Assembly: GCA_022559985.1 (NCBI GenBank)
Contig: JAFJTR010000121.1
Coordinates: forward strand, 1-64,000
Direction of reading: 5' to 3'
Length of the DNA: 64,000 nucleotides
DNA from: Parastagonospora avenae f. sp. tritici 18332-5
Taxonomy: Eukaryota; Ascomycota; Dothideomycetes; Pleosporales; Phaeosphaeriaceae
Shown here: positions 1 to 11,248 of the stretch, one piece after another
How the letters are laid out: every line of letters begins with the position of its first letter
How positions within the stretch are numbered: position 1 is the stretch's first letter
Notes under the pieces: model-generated
The model's input: only the letters and a program-made list of their open reading frames with translations
Told to the model about the DNA's origin: nothing
The model's database searches: none
Program-made: the position numbers and the translations under genes

Positions 1-51
1 CTTGTTGTGGCGTTGAGTTATTATACTTGAGAGGTGGGCGGCTGCATTAGG

Positions 52-85
52 GTGGCCGAAGCGATGGTGTGGCCGAAGCGATGGT
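52..85. repeat. Perfect tandem duplication, 2 x 17 bp
   Basis: The unit gtggccgaagcgatggt occurs twice back to back with no mismatch. It lies in non-coding DNA and may be a recent slippage duplication. Confidence 0.85.
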
Positions 86-655
86 GGATCACGTTAGTAC
101 AGTTTTTTGGTCAAGCTGAAGGACGCTAGCAATCCGCTCATGCGAGGGGACTGTACGCTTGACGTCAAATCGCAAAAGGACCATAACACGGCCGGCCATC
201 TAAGTGCCGATGGCAAAGAGCATGCTTTGATGTCGGATCGAAAAACCAGACGTCCCAGTCATTTGAGTGATTCTTAGCAATGAATGTACGTCACAAGTTT
301 TTGGTCCAAGAACAAGGCCTGCTCTTACTACCCTGTGTGACTTCGAATGTTTGGGATTTTTATGTATCACCTACGTTGATTCCATTGAGAGCTGCTTTCC
401 ACTCGCTAGATCTTGTTTGAATTGCGAGGCAATTTTTGGTTGATCCTCTCTCTCAAAAAAGTAATTTATTGCAGCAAGATCCCACTGGACAGGATTGGTC
501 TTAGCATCGCTGTCTTCTTAACACCCGAAGAGATTAAAGAAGTGAAGGCGAAAAAAGAATAACAGCATCTTCAGGACCAGACACCGACGTCCTTGTACAA
601 ACTAACAAGCTATAAAAGGCGACCATAGTCAAGGAATAATGTCGCAGTGAAGAGA

Positions 656-886
656 ATGCATTCAAACCAAGGTATTCTCTTCTGTTGTCCAGCTGCATTA
701 TTCGCGCCGTTCTTGCTACCTTCCGAGTTAGCCAATAGCAGGATCTGTTTACACGACGCGTCTACAATACTGCTGAGGCAAGAGGTGCTTCATACCATAA
801 GGAAGCAGCACCAGACCACCCACCACGTGGCAATACGTGATCCACCAAGACCGCATGTGTTTCAAGCCAAGCAATGTATTCTCTAG
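656..886 (+). other. Weak candidate for a small secreted-type protein
   Basis: A 76-codon frame starts at ATG 656, about 40 bp after a tataaaa element. The N-terminus has a hydrophobic run (ILFCCPAALFAPFLL) that could be a signal peptide, and the protein has four cysteines (two adjacent). Against it: a short upstream ATG at about 639 opens a 3-codon frame, no family is recognised, and the length is within chance. It is recorded only as a possibility. Confidence 0.15.
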
Positions 887-1135
887 ATTTTAAGACTCCA
901 TCTATGCAAGAGTCGCTCCTCGAACGCATCGTTTACTACGCATTAACAGCGAACACCGCGCCAGATACAGTCCCTAGCACAAAGAATGAACAATGAAAAG
1001 CGAATGACCGTATTGTACATATGCACCCCGTCCGAACAAACGCGCGCCCGATGTGCTCGAAGCATCTGGGTCGTCATGGAAAAAATGATATGAAATGGTG
1101 TAATGTTACAGAATTATGGGCGTGGGTGGGCTTTC

Positions 1136-4100
1136 TTATACCTCACCGTCAGCGACGGCGAGACGCTGCTTTGCCGTCTTGGCCTTCTTGCTGAGTCCCT
1201 TCTTTCCCTTCTTGCCGCCTGGTACGCCTGCCGCTCCCTCTGTGCCGGGAACGGGGGTGGCTGCACCGCTGCCTTTGGCGCTCTCGTCAAAATGTCCTTC
1301 GCCTGTGCCCATGTTAGTGCTTGTCATCGTCAATATGGACCATCACAGACTCACCCTCGTGGTACATGTCGTCCAGGTTGGCCTCGACGCGCTTCTTCTT
1401 GCTGCGCTTCTTGCCTGGCGGCGCGTTCTTCTCTGCCTCAGCCAGCTCGGCTTCCTTCTTCTCAATCTCCGCAGCCTGTTCGTCGTCCACGAGCCACATG
1501 GCCATGTCCTTGGTGCGATTCTCGCGTGATCGAGTGTTGAAGTCGACCGCTCCGCCAGCGCCACCCGAGATGACGACACGCTGCACTTCTTCCTTCTGCA
1601 GTGCACGCTTGCGAATGCGCTCTTCGATGGTGCCGCGGGTGATGAGACGGTAAACAGTAACCTGTCGGGTTTGTCCAAGACGATGCGCGCGGTCCATGGC
1701 TTGCGAGTCAATCGTGGGGTTCCAATCAGAGTCGTAGAATATGACAGTATCAGCCGACGTCAGGTTGATACCGAGACCACCAGCTCGGGTGGAAAGCAAG
1801 AACACGAAGATGGAGGGGTCGCTCTGGAAGTCGGCAACAGTGTCTCGTCGATCCTCCAGCTTGGTGGATCCATCCAGACGACAGTACTTGTAGTTTCGGT
1901 ACGTCAAATACTCCTCCATGAGGTCGATCATCCTCGTCATCTGGAAGTAGAGAAGGACGCGATGGTCGCCGGCCTTCAGCTCCTTGAGCAGAGCATCGAG
2001 ACGAGCAAGCTTTCCTGAATCTGTGACGAAGCGCGACATGGAAGGTGCCTCGATGTGTGTGTAGCGTGTCCTTGCGTTGGTTGGCGAAGGCAGTGCGTTC
2101 CGTACAAGCGCTGTGCTGTGCGATTTGGTGTCGAGCAAGGCTTGTTCCGTCTTGTCCGACACGCCGTACAGCGCATTGCGGACTGCAGGGTTGAAGAAGT
2201 CTCGCTGCTTCTCAGCAATGACGTCTTGGCTGGCGCAGTACAGCTCCACTGGCGGTGCAGCTGCTGCAGGCTTGGCACAAGGCTCGATCACGTCAAGGCC
2301 TGTCCGCTCGAAAGCAGATTGCGAGACGTTCATGAGATTGCGCATGTATCCTTCGCCCGTTAATTCGGTCAGAGGAGCGCGGTCCTTGCGGTCAATGATC
2401 CTCAGCATCGAGTGTTTTGGCTCGTATTTGTCGTTCTCGTCATCATACAACGTCTCGAATTGGCCCAATTTGTTTGATGAAGAACCAGCCTCGAGTGCGC
2501 GCTCAAACAAGTCGCTCTTCGCAATCTTCGATACCTCATTCGCTGAGAGATCGGAGAACCGAAGCCATGAGTGTGCGTCAGCCTCACGTGCCGACTGCTC
2601 CATGTTATGAGGGCTCCAGATATTGAAAAGGTTATCCAGATAGTGGCCTCGGAAGCCTGCTTTCTCGTTGTCTGGTCCTGCGATTTCCAGGCGGCCACCA
2701 TTTCGGCCAATCAGTCGTGGAAGAGAGTACTCAATGAAGTTGCGCGTGGTGTAAGCGACCCTCACATTCTGACCCTCGCGCAGGAAAGATGGCGTCTCAG
2801 CAAACGATGCGAAAGTGAAAGGAGACCAAGTGTCGGCTCGCTCGAACAAGTCCGGATGGTTACAGACCTTCCTGAACTGCATGACAAGGTTCATGAGCGT
2901 GGCACTATCCTGCTCATCGCCAACAGCCTTCTCGATCAGATCCATGATGCTGATCTTGTTGCGCAAGTTGGCGTAGTAGGCACGCTGTCGATATGTGAGG
3001 TCGCAGTAGACATCCAACTCGATCTTGTCTCCCAACTCCTTCTGCACGTGCTTCTTGACACGACGCAACATGAAGGGCTTCAGAATCATGTGCAATCGGC
3101 GCAACTGGTCCTCATTCAACTTGGTATTACTCTGCGCGTGGCTCTCAATATCCTTGGAGAACCACTCGCTAAATTCGTCGTGAGAGTCGAACAAGCTTGG
3201 CATGATGAAATGCAGCAAAGCCCACAATTCCTGCATGTTGTTCTGGATAGGCGTACCTGTCAGGAGCAGCCGGTTGCGGGAGTGAAAGTTCAGCAAGCTC
3301 TTCCATCGAGAACTGTTCGACGACTTGATGGCTTGAGCTTCATCGAGAATCATGTACTGCCAGCGCATCTTTTGGAAGTATTGCGCATCCTGGACGACCA
3401 GCTGGTAAGAGGAAACCACGACGTGGAAAGGCGAATCCCGGGTATATGTGACGTGTTTCCTGTCCCAGAGCTTGCGCAGGACTTTACGATCCTTTGCCGT
3501 ACCCCAGTATGGGATGACGTTCAGGTCGGGAACGAATCTGGCAATTTCCTGCTGCCAGTTGTGTAGAGTCGACGCTGGTGCGATGACCAGAAACGGGCCC
3601 CAGATGTTGTAGCGCTCAGCAAGATATGCCATGACCGAAATTGACTGGACTGTTTTTCCGAGACCCATCTCGTCGGCAAGGATACCGTTGATACCTTGCT
3701 CGTACAAGTTCACAAGCCAATTGAGACCCTTCAACTGATACTCTTTTAAGGTGCAGTCTAGTAGCTTCGGCTGTGGAATCCAGTCCTCCTTGTTCTGCAA
3801 TCCGGATGGATTCTGGAAGTTCAGCTCTCCGTCGTCCTCTTGGCCCTCCGGGTTGTTGAAAGCGCGAGCACGATCCTGTGCCTCTTGAATAGCGTGTTGA
3901 GCATTGGCCATGGCAGCGGCATTGAGCGCACTCTCATCATCGTTGTCGAAGTCGAGATCCTCAAAATTGGTAACCTTTGCAGTTGGCTTCCCGTCCATGC
4001 CATCAACGTCGATGCCTGGCTTCGCGGCTTCAGCTGGTGCACTCGCAGCGGTCTCGGCGTCATCTGTCGACCGTTCGATCTCAGCTGTCCTCGCCTTCTT

Positions 4101-6308
4101 GCCGATGAAATGAGAGTACAGCTCAGTCTGGGAGATGAGAAAGTTAAGCTTGCGCTTCTGTCGGTTGGCTTCCCGCTCAGCTTCGACCTTCTTTGCGTTC
4201 TCCAGCTCCTGTCGCTCTGCGTTCTTACGAGACTCACGCTCATCACGCTCGTTGCGCTTCCAGAAAGCAAGCATCTCACGCATACCACGCTTGGCCCTAG
4301 CCTGAGTATCCTTCTGGTTTTTGTTTGTGCGCATCTGCCATCTTCTAGCCTCCTTGGCAGCCAATTGCGCAGTCTTGCGGAGGTTCGACTGCTTGGTGGA
4401 GAGCGAGTTCTCCTTGATACGGACAACCTTGGGAACATCCTTTCGTGCAAGGTCCTTGATGATCTGCGCATAGAGGTTGCGGTAGGCAGACGAGTCGTGC
4501 GAGGTAACGAAGCCATTGCCCAGCTCTTCCGTGTAGCTACGGTCTCGTAAAGATCCTAAGCGTGCCTCCTCCCGAGGAGCAATGCTAGGCAAGTCGTCAC
4601 CACGGTCAATAGCAGCCTGTCCAGCAGCAGCAGCGTCCTTCTCGGCCTGCTTTTGTTCTTTGCTCTTCTTGAGACGTCCTGTCCCGCGGTTGCCTTTTCG
4701 CTTTCCGCCCGTGCCGAGATCGTCGGATGCCTGGAATGAGCTCATTGTGCCGCCTTCGAGGTTTGGTCCATGTGGCGTAACTTCCCGAATATCCTTGCTA
4801 GGAGCATTTCCTTGAAGCAGCTGGCTGGTGTTCTTGGCTTTGCGTTCTGCCTTTTGTGCAGCTGCAAGGTGTCGCTCCTTTTCTTCCTCGTTGTCAGCCT
4901 GGCCGGCCTTTGCGAGAGCTTCGGCACGCTTGGCCTCCTCGTTCTGGATAGTCTTCTCCCGCCGGCGCTTTCGTTGCATGTCTTTCTTGCGCTCTTTCTC
5001 CTCGGCGATCTCCTGGCTTTGCACCTGTTGCCAGGCGTCGCCCTCGTGCTCGAGGTTATACGAGTGCTTTGCGTAGTCGCGGTGCGCAGCGAGCACGTCG
5101 TGGTAGCGCGTCAAAGTGGCGTGTCGCCGCTTCTTCCGCTTGACAGTCTCGCCACTGATAACGTCGAGGCCACGCTTGAGGCTGCGCTCTCGCCATTCCT
5201 CGTGCTCAAACGGAGCGCCTGGTCCATCGAGGTCGTTCATCTGCTTGGTCTCAATGTGCGCAAGGGCAGCCTCAATCTCGGCCTCGTCTGGTGCAGGCAG
5301 TTCGCGAGGTGTCGCAAAACTCTGTGGTGCATGTGGAGGTGCGGCGGGATGTATCGGATCGTAGGGTGCTCGATGCAAGATGCCATTGTCGTGTGGCGCT
5401 AGGTCGGCCGGTGCAGGTGAAGCCATCGGCTCCTGCTTGACGAAGTGTGCGTTTGATGGTTTGGAAAGGTGACCGTGGTCGTGGTTGAGGGAGGCGGGCT
5501 GTTGAGCCTTCACGGGGGGGTCATTGTCGGTCCCGGCTGACATTATGCTAGAGAGCGACATGGGATCGGCGCGCGTAGGCGGCGGTGCCTGCGTGACGGT
5601 TAGCAAGTGGTGGTGCAAGGGAAAGGGACGGTTTTCACGCGCCTCGTCTTTCATTGATGGCCGTCTAGCATAGTTTGCGGGCGGCGGCTGCACGGCGCCG
5701 CGGTTTGCGTGATAGACAGAGGGTGAGACAGGTGAGTGAGACATGGCTTCCATGCCGCCAGTATGATGGTGTTGTGAGAGAGGGCGCTGCAGCGGCGATT
5801 GATGCGCGTACGAGCTCGCGATGGGCGACTGGTACGGCTTCTCGTAGGGGCTGTGAGCCGGTCGAGCGTCGGAGTAGGTGTGCGTCTCCCGAGTCTGCTG
5901 AAGTTGGGGGTTAGCTCCGCATCCCTGCATATAGAAAGTGTCGTGATGATGGAGTGGGAGCGTGGGTGTTGATGGAGACGGGCATGTACGTACTTGCGGG
6001 GAATACTGAGGGTCGTAACGCGCCGTGTCCCTGGCTAAGCCGCGCTCTCCATGGTCTGAGGTCGGGTCGTAGTACTTTGACGCGGAAGTGTCGCGCGAAT
6101 GGAGGGCCGTGCTGATCGGCGGCAGCTCAGTGGTATGGCTGGGGGATGGAGGCGGGCGATTTTGCTGATGGGGAGGGTAGTTGGTCGCGGAGTGGATGTG
6201 TGGTTGATGACCATGTGTTTGTGTAGGCGAACGAGCCTGATTATCCCCTTGTTGCATGGTCTCTCCCTCGCCGTCGACCGAGCGTAGCAACACTGGGTCG
6301 CGGAACAT
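1136..6308 (-). CDS. INO80: INO80 chromatin-remodelling ATPase
   Basis: This is the catalytic Swi2/Snf2 subunit of the INO80 complex, which slides nucleosomes in the nucleus. From the N-terminus there is a disordered His/Pro/Ser-rich region, a Lys/Glu coiled region, the DBINO domain (about residues 610-750), an SNF2 ATPase core with Walker A DEMGLGKT (about 880) and DEAQ box (about 990), the INO80-type insertion, and a helicase C lobe with [12 protein letters not shown] (about 1505). The tail is Lys-rich. The first ATG is at 6308; a further ATG lies at 6257. A 52-bp intron at 1303-1354 (GTGAGT donor, CACTAAC branch, CACAG acceptor) must be removed; it joins MYHEG to EGHFDES and replaces a spurious end [10 protein letters not shown] second, in-frame 96-bp intron is likely at 5898-5993 (GTACGT donor, GCTAAC branch). 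Spliced twice the protein is 1,674 residues; with the 5' intron kept it is 1,706. Confidence 0.95.
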
Positions 6309-7373
6309 CAGACTGCGGCGCACGCAGGAGTAACAATCAAGCTGGCAGGACTGCTATTCCATGTGCGCAGGCCTCGTAGGGGAGAAGCTCTGGCTAGGGG
6401 CGCGCAGGATGATATCTAGCTCGAGCGCAAGAATGCAGCCTTCGAATGGTTGCGTGTGTTGCGCCGTGGGGATGAGGTCCTGATGATGATGGCGACGGCG
6501 ACGATGGAATGCGAACTGGCGGAAGCAGGATGATGATGAAGGCTGGCAGTCTGCGATCAAACGCGCAGCTTGGTTGGGTCAGCGCACTAAGCGGCAGTCT
6601 TTCTCGACCACCTGGGCACCTGCTCCCGGTCTCATGCAAACTCGCGACTCGCGACGATGATGTTTAATAGAGTGTCAAAAACCAAACATGCAATGCCAGG
6701 CACTGCCACGAGAGAGGATACGCGACGTGTGTGGATGAGGGCACGCACGGCAAATTACTCGCGCCACTTGCATCGCGAGCCCTTCCACTCGGTGGGCTTC
6801 TCTTCCAAAGCTTGAACCCCATCTGATGTCCTAGAAGCATTGCTGGAGTGGTGAACCAATCATATGCTGCCGTGACACGGCAATGGCGCAGCTACAGTCG
6901 TACTTCGTCTATCTACTATCTACGTCGTGTTCGAGCTCCCTGAAAATACGATGCATGGTTCTGGCCACAAGCATGCTCGTTCCCTCTGGTTTCTGGTGCA
7001 GCACCCTCCCAAAATGTTCTTTATGAGGCGTTGGTTCGCCTAGCAGCCCCTCGAGCTTGCGTCGCGAACACCAGTCGCTCCAACATTGAGCAGTGAATAC
7101 TTTTCAGAACACCTTATGCAAAGCAGTCAAAATCATGAGATCTCCCGCATTCGTAGCCGAAGCGCAAGTCGGGCGAGAAGCAACATTGTGGCATAATTGT
7201 CCCTTATTGGATCAGGCTGAACGAAGAACAGTGACGCGCCCCCATGCATGGCGCGTGCTGGCATTAGCGCAACTTCCCGCATCGCGCTAACGGCCTTGGC
7301 ATCAAATGTTCTCGAACTTTTTTTGTACGCGCAACAGACATCGCCAGCACATCCACAACACACTTGTATCGCC
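6309..7373. promoter_or_regulatory. Divergent promoter region INO80 / BRX1
   Basis: About 1.07 kb lies between two start codons pointing away from each other, so it must hold both promoters and 5' UTRs. I see no conserved protein in it. The reading frames here are short and lack family resemblance. Confidence 0.6.
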
Positions 7374-8494
7374 ATGGCAGCCGTATACAAGACTCTGTCG
7401 GGAAACGACCACCATGAGAAGGAGCCTGGAGAGAAGCGGAACAAGCAGCGTGTGCTCATTCTGGTAAGTTTGTCGCATGAAACGAATGCGCCCGTGCTAA
7501 TGGCCTACAGAGTTCGCGAGGCGTCACATTCCGGCATCGCCATCTTCTGCAAGATCTTTACTCGCTGATGTTTGTGTTTCTCTTGTTATTCCTTCATGCT
7601 TGATTGACAAAGTTTCAGGCCACATAGCCGAAAAGAGGCAAAACTCGACACCAAGACTAAGCTCTACCAGCTCAATGAACTAGCGGGTAAGGACTTTTCT
7701 CCTCCGAGAATTTCTCTGCAACAGCGACTAGAAATTGCGAGAGATCTAGGAATGTTGCAAACCACGTGCTGACAACTGCAGAACTTTACAACTGTAACAA
7801 TGTCCTGTTCTTCGAAGCCCGCAAAGGCAAGGATCTTTACTGCTGGATGTCAAAACCGCCCAATGGACCGACTGTGAAGATGCATCTGCAGAATCTGCAC
7901 ACCATGGAAGAACTCAACTTCATCGGCAACTGCCTGAAAGGATCGCGGCCTATTCTCTCGTTCGATGCAGCATTCGACAAGCAGGCACATCTGCGTGTCA
8001 TCAAGGAGCTCTTTACTCAAATCTTCGGCGTACCAAAGACCAGCCGGAAAGTGAAGCCTTTTGTCGACCACGTGATGGGCTTCACGGTTGCAGATGGCAA
8101 GATCTGGATCCGTGTGTTCCAGATCAACGAGTCTGAGACCAGCAAGAAGAAGACTGTCGATGGCGAAGAGATGGACGTTGACCCGGCGCCAAAGAAGAAG
8201 AGCGGAAAATCCGAGTTCGATGTCAGCCTTGTTGAAATTGGCCCACGATTCGTCCTGACACCCATTGTTATCCAGGAATCAAGTTTCGGAGGCCCAATCA
8301 TCTACGAGAACAAGGAGTTCGTGTCGCCCAACCAAATTCGTTCCGACCTGCGGAAATCCAAGGCTGGACGGTTCAACAGGCGGACAGAGGCAACAAGGGA
8401 CACGCAAGTCAAGCGCGCCGACCTGGGACTCACATCGCATGGTGGACGCAGAAAGGAAAAGGACCCACTCAGCGATCAAGTCCTGTTTGCTTAG
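7374..8494 (+). CDS. BRX1: Ribosome biogenesis protein BRX1 (Brix domain)
   Basis: BRX1 is a nucleolar Brix-domain protein needed for 60S ribosomal subunit assembly. The model has four exons, 7374-7463, 7511-7569, 7619-7686 and 7782-8494, giving 309 residues, close to yeast BRX1. The donors are GTAAGT, GTTTGT and GTAAGG, and all acceptors are CAG. The exon joins read through LIL-SSRGVTFRHRH, SLM-PHSRKEAKLD and ELA-ELYNCNN, which is classic BRX1 sequence. The Brix domain covers roughly residues 28-235 and includes the segments FFEARKGKDLYCWMSKPPNG and GPRFVLTPI. The Lys-rich tail fits nucleolar localisation. The first coding exon is only 90 bp. The gene ends 117 bp from the convergent gene on the minus strand. 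Confidence 0.97.
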
Positions 8495-8610
8495 TCTTCT
8501 GTCCCGCGGTCCAAAAAGTAACGGCGTTCAAAGGTGTACATTGTCAGGGAATCGGCGCAGCCTTGCAAGGTATAGATGTAACTTAATCGGGGGATATACC
8601 CAAAAGCTAT

Positions 8611-9408
8611 CTATGTTTGGCACGCGCCTCTTTGCGCAGTCATGCTTCGGCTCAAATCTTCTGCATATTCTTCACTCACTCCGCTGATTTCTACTCTTCT
8701 TGCGCCAAATAGCGCTCTCACCGGCTCGAGGACCATCTGCGTCTGCACAAAATTTGCCTCGTCTTGTACACGATGTACTCTCCCACTAGGAAACTTTACT
8801 CTACTGATAGCGCCATCTATCAAATGGACTTGCAACTGGTGCAGACACGGCGTGTTTGTGAGCTGATCTACCAACTCTCTCACTCTTGCCCTGATACCCG
8901 CCGACAGCCCTCTTCCCTGACAATTATACTTGATCATGCCCGTATAATCATCAACGGACTCCACATTAACAACATACTTCTTAATCCGCATCAAATTCCT
9001 CTGACTGAAGTGTTCGAGAAACGCATACGTCCGATTGGGACACAATCCATTCGCGGTGCGCCAGCGATAGCGGAACTTAATCGCATCGAACGTGACATCT
9101 AGCACAAATACGCTGTCCCCGTACAGCATGTCCGCAGCCTCTTCGTGGATCTGCTGGTTCACGGCTAGCAGTGCGGTGCAGCCACGGAACCACACAATGT
9201 CGTGGCCTGTTTCGCGATCGCCGGATTTGCCTTTCAGCATCATCCATCCCTCGGAGCCATTCTTCTGACGCACATATGTCAGACTGCGGGCGGGCTTTGT
9301 GGGCGGGTCGAGGGAACGCACGGTGTGGGGGAGGAGGAACGTGTAAATGGAGCGGCGGAGCTCAATTGGGAGGCGGAGGAGCGGTGGTATATCTTGCGAC
9401 TGGTGCAT
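8611..9408 (-). CDS. F-box-like/DUF fungal protein, function unknown
   Basis: The 265-residue protein starts at ATG 9408, MHQSQDIPPLLRLPIELRRS; the open frame runs further upstream but has no earlier ATG. The opening LLRLPIELRRSIYTFLLP and the later LLAVNQQIHEEAADMLYGDSVFVLD are the pattern of a large fungal group of F-box-like proteins (LP-EIR-IY-LL and cN--I--EA--LLY). Members may act as substrate adaptors, but no function can be assigned here. A strong GTGAGT within the upstream open frame (near 9503) hints at a possible 5' exon that I could not confirm. The gene is convergent with BRX1. Confidence 0.7.
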   Translation of the reverse strand: MHQSQDIPPLLRLPIELRRSIYTFLLPHTVRSLDPPTKPARSLTYVRQKNGSEGWMMLKGKSGDRETGHDIVWFRGCTALLAVNQQIHEEAADMLYGDSVFVLDVTFDAIKFRYRWRTANGLCPNRTYAFLEHFSQRNLMRIKKYVVNVESVDDYTGMIKYNCQGRGLSAGIRARVRELVDQLTNTPCLHQLQVHLIDGAISRVKFPSGRVHRVQDEANFVQTQMVLEPVRALFGARRVEISGVSEEYAEDLSRSMTAQRGACQT

Positions 9409-10022
9409 GGCATCTGCTTGTCCCGACTTCCTGACATTTGCGTCTGCGAAGTCGGTATTGAAGCACACAAGCAGCCAACATCGGCCATCACGGTCTGGAC
9501 TCACCGATTGGTCCACCGAAATCCGGGGATCTCTTGGCGCACCATAACCACCTACACGCGATTGTGACGATGACTCCTTTCCTCTCTTCAACAACCAACC
9601 ATGACGACAATCGTAGCTGATAGCCTCTCTGGCTTTGCGATGGATACAATCATGTTCTCTGAGACGTTTGAAATTTCTACTTATAGCCCCAACGGAGGGG
9701 TCTGTGTTGTCTGAGTTACAAGTTCCTTATCGGTGTTGAGGTCATTGATTGAATCTTGATACCGAGCGATCGTTAGATCATACACAAGGACGAGGAGATT
9801 CGCGAAGGGAAAGGAGCTAGAATCGACTGCTAGGTGTCTGTCGTTTCAGTGCCAGCCACGACTGGACAAGAATCCAGCTACGGGGAGAAACTCAAGTCTT
9901 CCAAATTGTTGTGAGTATGCGCTATTGCCAGCATAGACAACTTGATACATTCTGGACGTGTACTGATTTAATGCGGTCCAGAAATTCACATCACCAATTC
10001 AATCTGCATCACCACCACCAAG
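9409..10022. promoter_or_regulatory. Divergent intergenic region between two F-box-type genes
   Basis: About 0.6 kb separates the start codons of the minus-strand F-box-like gene and the plus-strand F-box gene. The part nearest the minus gene stays open in its frame without an ATG. Nothing else is recognisable. Confidence 0.5.
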
Positions 10023-11096
10023 ATGCTATTCCAAGACCTAGCCACCGAGTTGGTGACCCAGGTCTTCTTTTCTTGTAACACCATAGTCGACGTCCTTGCG
10101 CTTTCTTCAACATGCCATCGCTTCCGCAAAATTTATGCATCCTCGCAACGTCTAGCGATCCTCGAGAGCGCCGCCGAGACTCAATATGGTCCACTCGAGG
10201 ACCTCACACAGCTGCTCACCCACAATTCGAGTCAGGCCGCACACATCATTCGCGATGTTCCGTTCTCTGCCGCTCTTCTCAAGCAGATTGTATACCATGG
10301 GCGAGTAGCAGAAAAGTGGTGCGACATTTATCCATTCAAGAAATGGAAGAACAACTACGAAAGCCGCCGTCTCCTGACAAGCGAAGAGCACTATCGTCTT
10401 AGAAGGGCAATCTATCGATCATGGCTATACTCAAGCGCCTTCCACAACCGCGACCACCCCCGTGAGCTTCGAGCAACGCGACCCATGCTCCAGAAACGCG
10501 CCGCTCTCCTACACAACTGGAACAGCTGGGAGCTCGCCGAGATAGCAGACGTGAACGCCGTCATCCGCGAAGTCGTTCACAGCAACATCTGCCCCTCGAA
10601 CGGCACCATCGCGCGCAAATTCAAAAAGCGCTTCCCCGACAACGAGCACTCCCTGCTCTTCAACATCCACCTCAACTACCCCCCGCCGCAAACACACAAC
10701 CCCTTCGCAGCCCAGTACCACATCACAGCTAACAACCTCTCCGCGCACTTCAACAACACTCCAACCTACACCTCGCGCTATGCATCTTCCAAATTCAGTC
10801 TCCTGCCCAACCACGAAATCGGCGCCGAGGGCTGGGGCGACGATATACCGCACTACTACGTCATTGAGGATATGCTCAAGCTGGATCCCGAGCAGATTAT
10901 GTGGCTCAAGGAGAATGCGCCGTTGAAGGGTATGGTGGAGGGGTACGTGAGGAGCCTGGGCGATTGGTTTGAGAATAATGGGGAGACGTGGGTGCCGACG
11001 CTGGAGTGGGTGTTAAATCAGCGTGGAGAGGATGTTGGCGAGTTTATGGGGGCTATTGCGGATGGGGAGTTGGGTGTTGCTGTCAATGAGGAGTAG
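10023..11096 (+). CDS. F-box domain protein
   Basis: A single uninterrupted frame of 357 residues starts at ATG 10023. The N-terminal F-box-like helix set (LFQDLATELVTQVFFSC, then LALSSTCHRFRKIYASS) covers residues 2-45. The rest is a fungal-specific helical region with no catalytic motif. F-box proteins usually link substrates to an SCF ubiquitin ligase through SKP1; the substrate is unknown. No intron is evident. The ATG is preceded by a short A/C-rich leader (accaccaccaag). Confidence 0.75.
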   Translation: MLFQDLATELVTQVFFSCNTIVDVLALSSTCHRFRKIYASSQRLAILESAAETQYGPLEDLTQLLTHNSSQAAHIIRDVPFSAALLKQIVYHGRVAEKWCDIYPFKKWKNNYESRRLLTSEEHYRLRRAIYRSWLYSSAFHNRDHPRELRATRPMLQKRAALLHNWNSWELAEIADVNAVIREVVHSNICPSNGTIARKFKKRFPDNEHSLLFNIHLNYPPPQTHNPFAAQYHITANNLSAHFNNTPTYTSRYASSKFSLLPNHEIGAEGWGDDIPHYYVIEDMLKLDPEQIMWLKENAPLKGMVEGYVRSLGDWFENNGETWVPTLEWVLNQRGEDVGEFMGAIADGELGVAVNEE

Positions 11097-11248
11097 TTGG
11101 GGATGTAGATTGGCGGAGATGTATACAGCATATGAAAGCAATTCGCATACTTCGTGTCTGCTCTGCATATCTCGTTAGTTGTTGAGAACGAAGCACTTAA
11201 TCAAGGTGCACATATTGCGAATATAGAATACATATGTCTAAGAACTTT

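Larger units (their letters stand above)
1..1135. other. Left-edge intergenic region, no confident gene
   Basis: No conserved protein was recognised. The stretch holds a perfect tandem 17-bp duplication near the left end and a TATA-like element (tataaaa, about 611-617) just ahead of a weak 76-residue reading frame. The right part is the 3' flank of the minus-strand INO80 gene. Confidence 0.6.

Noticed and set aside
2571..3566. 331-codon plus-strand frame inside INO80
   Set aside because: It lies antisense to the conserved ATPase core, with no family resemblance. Its openness follows from codon bias of the real gene.
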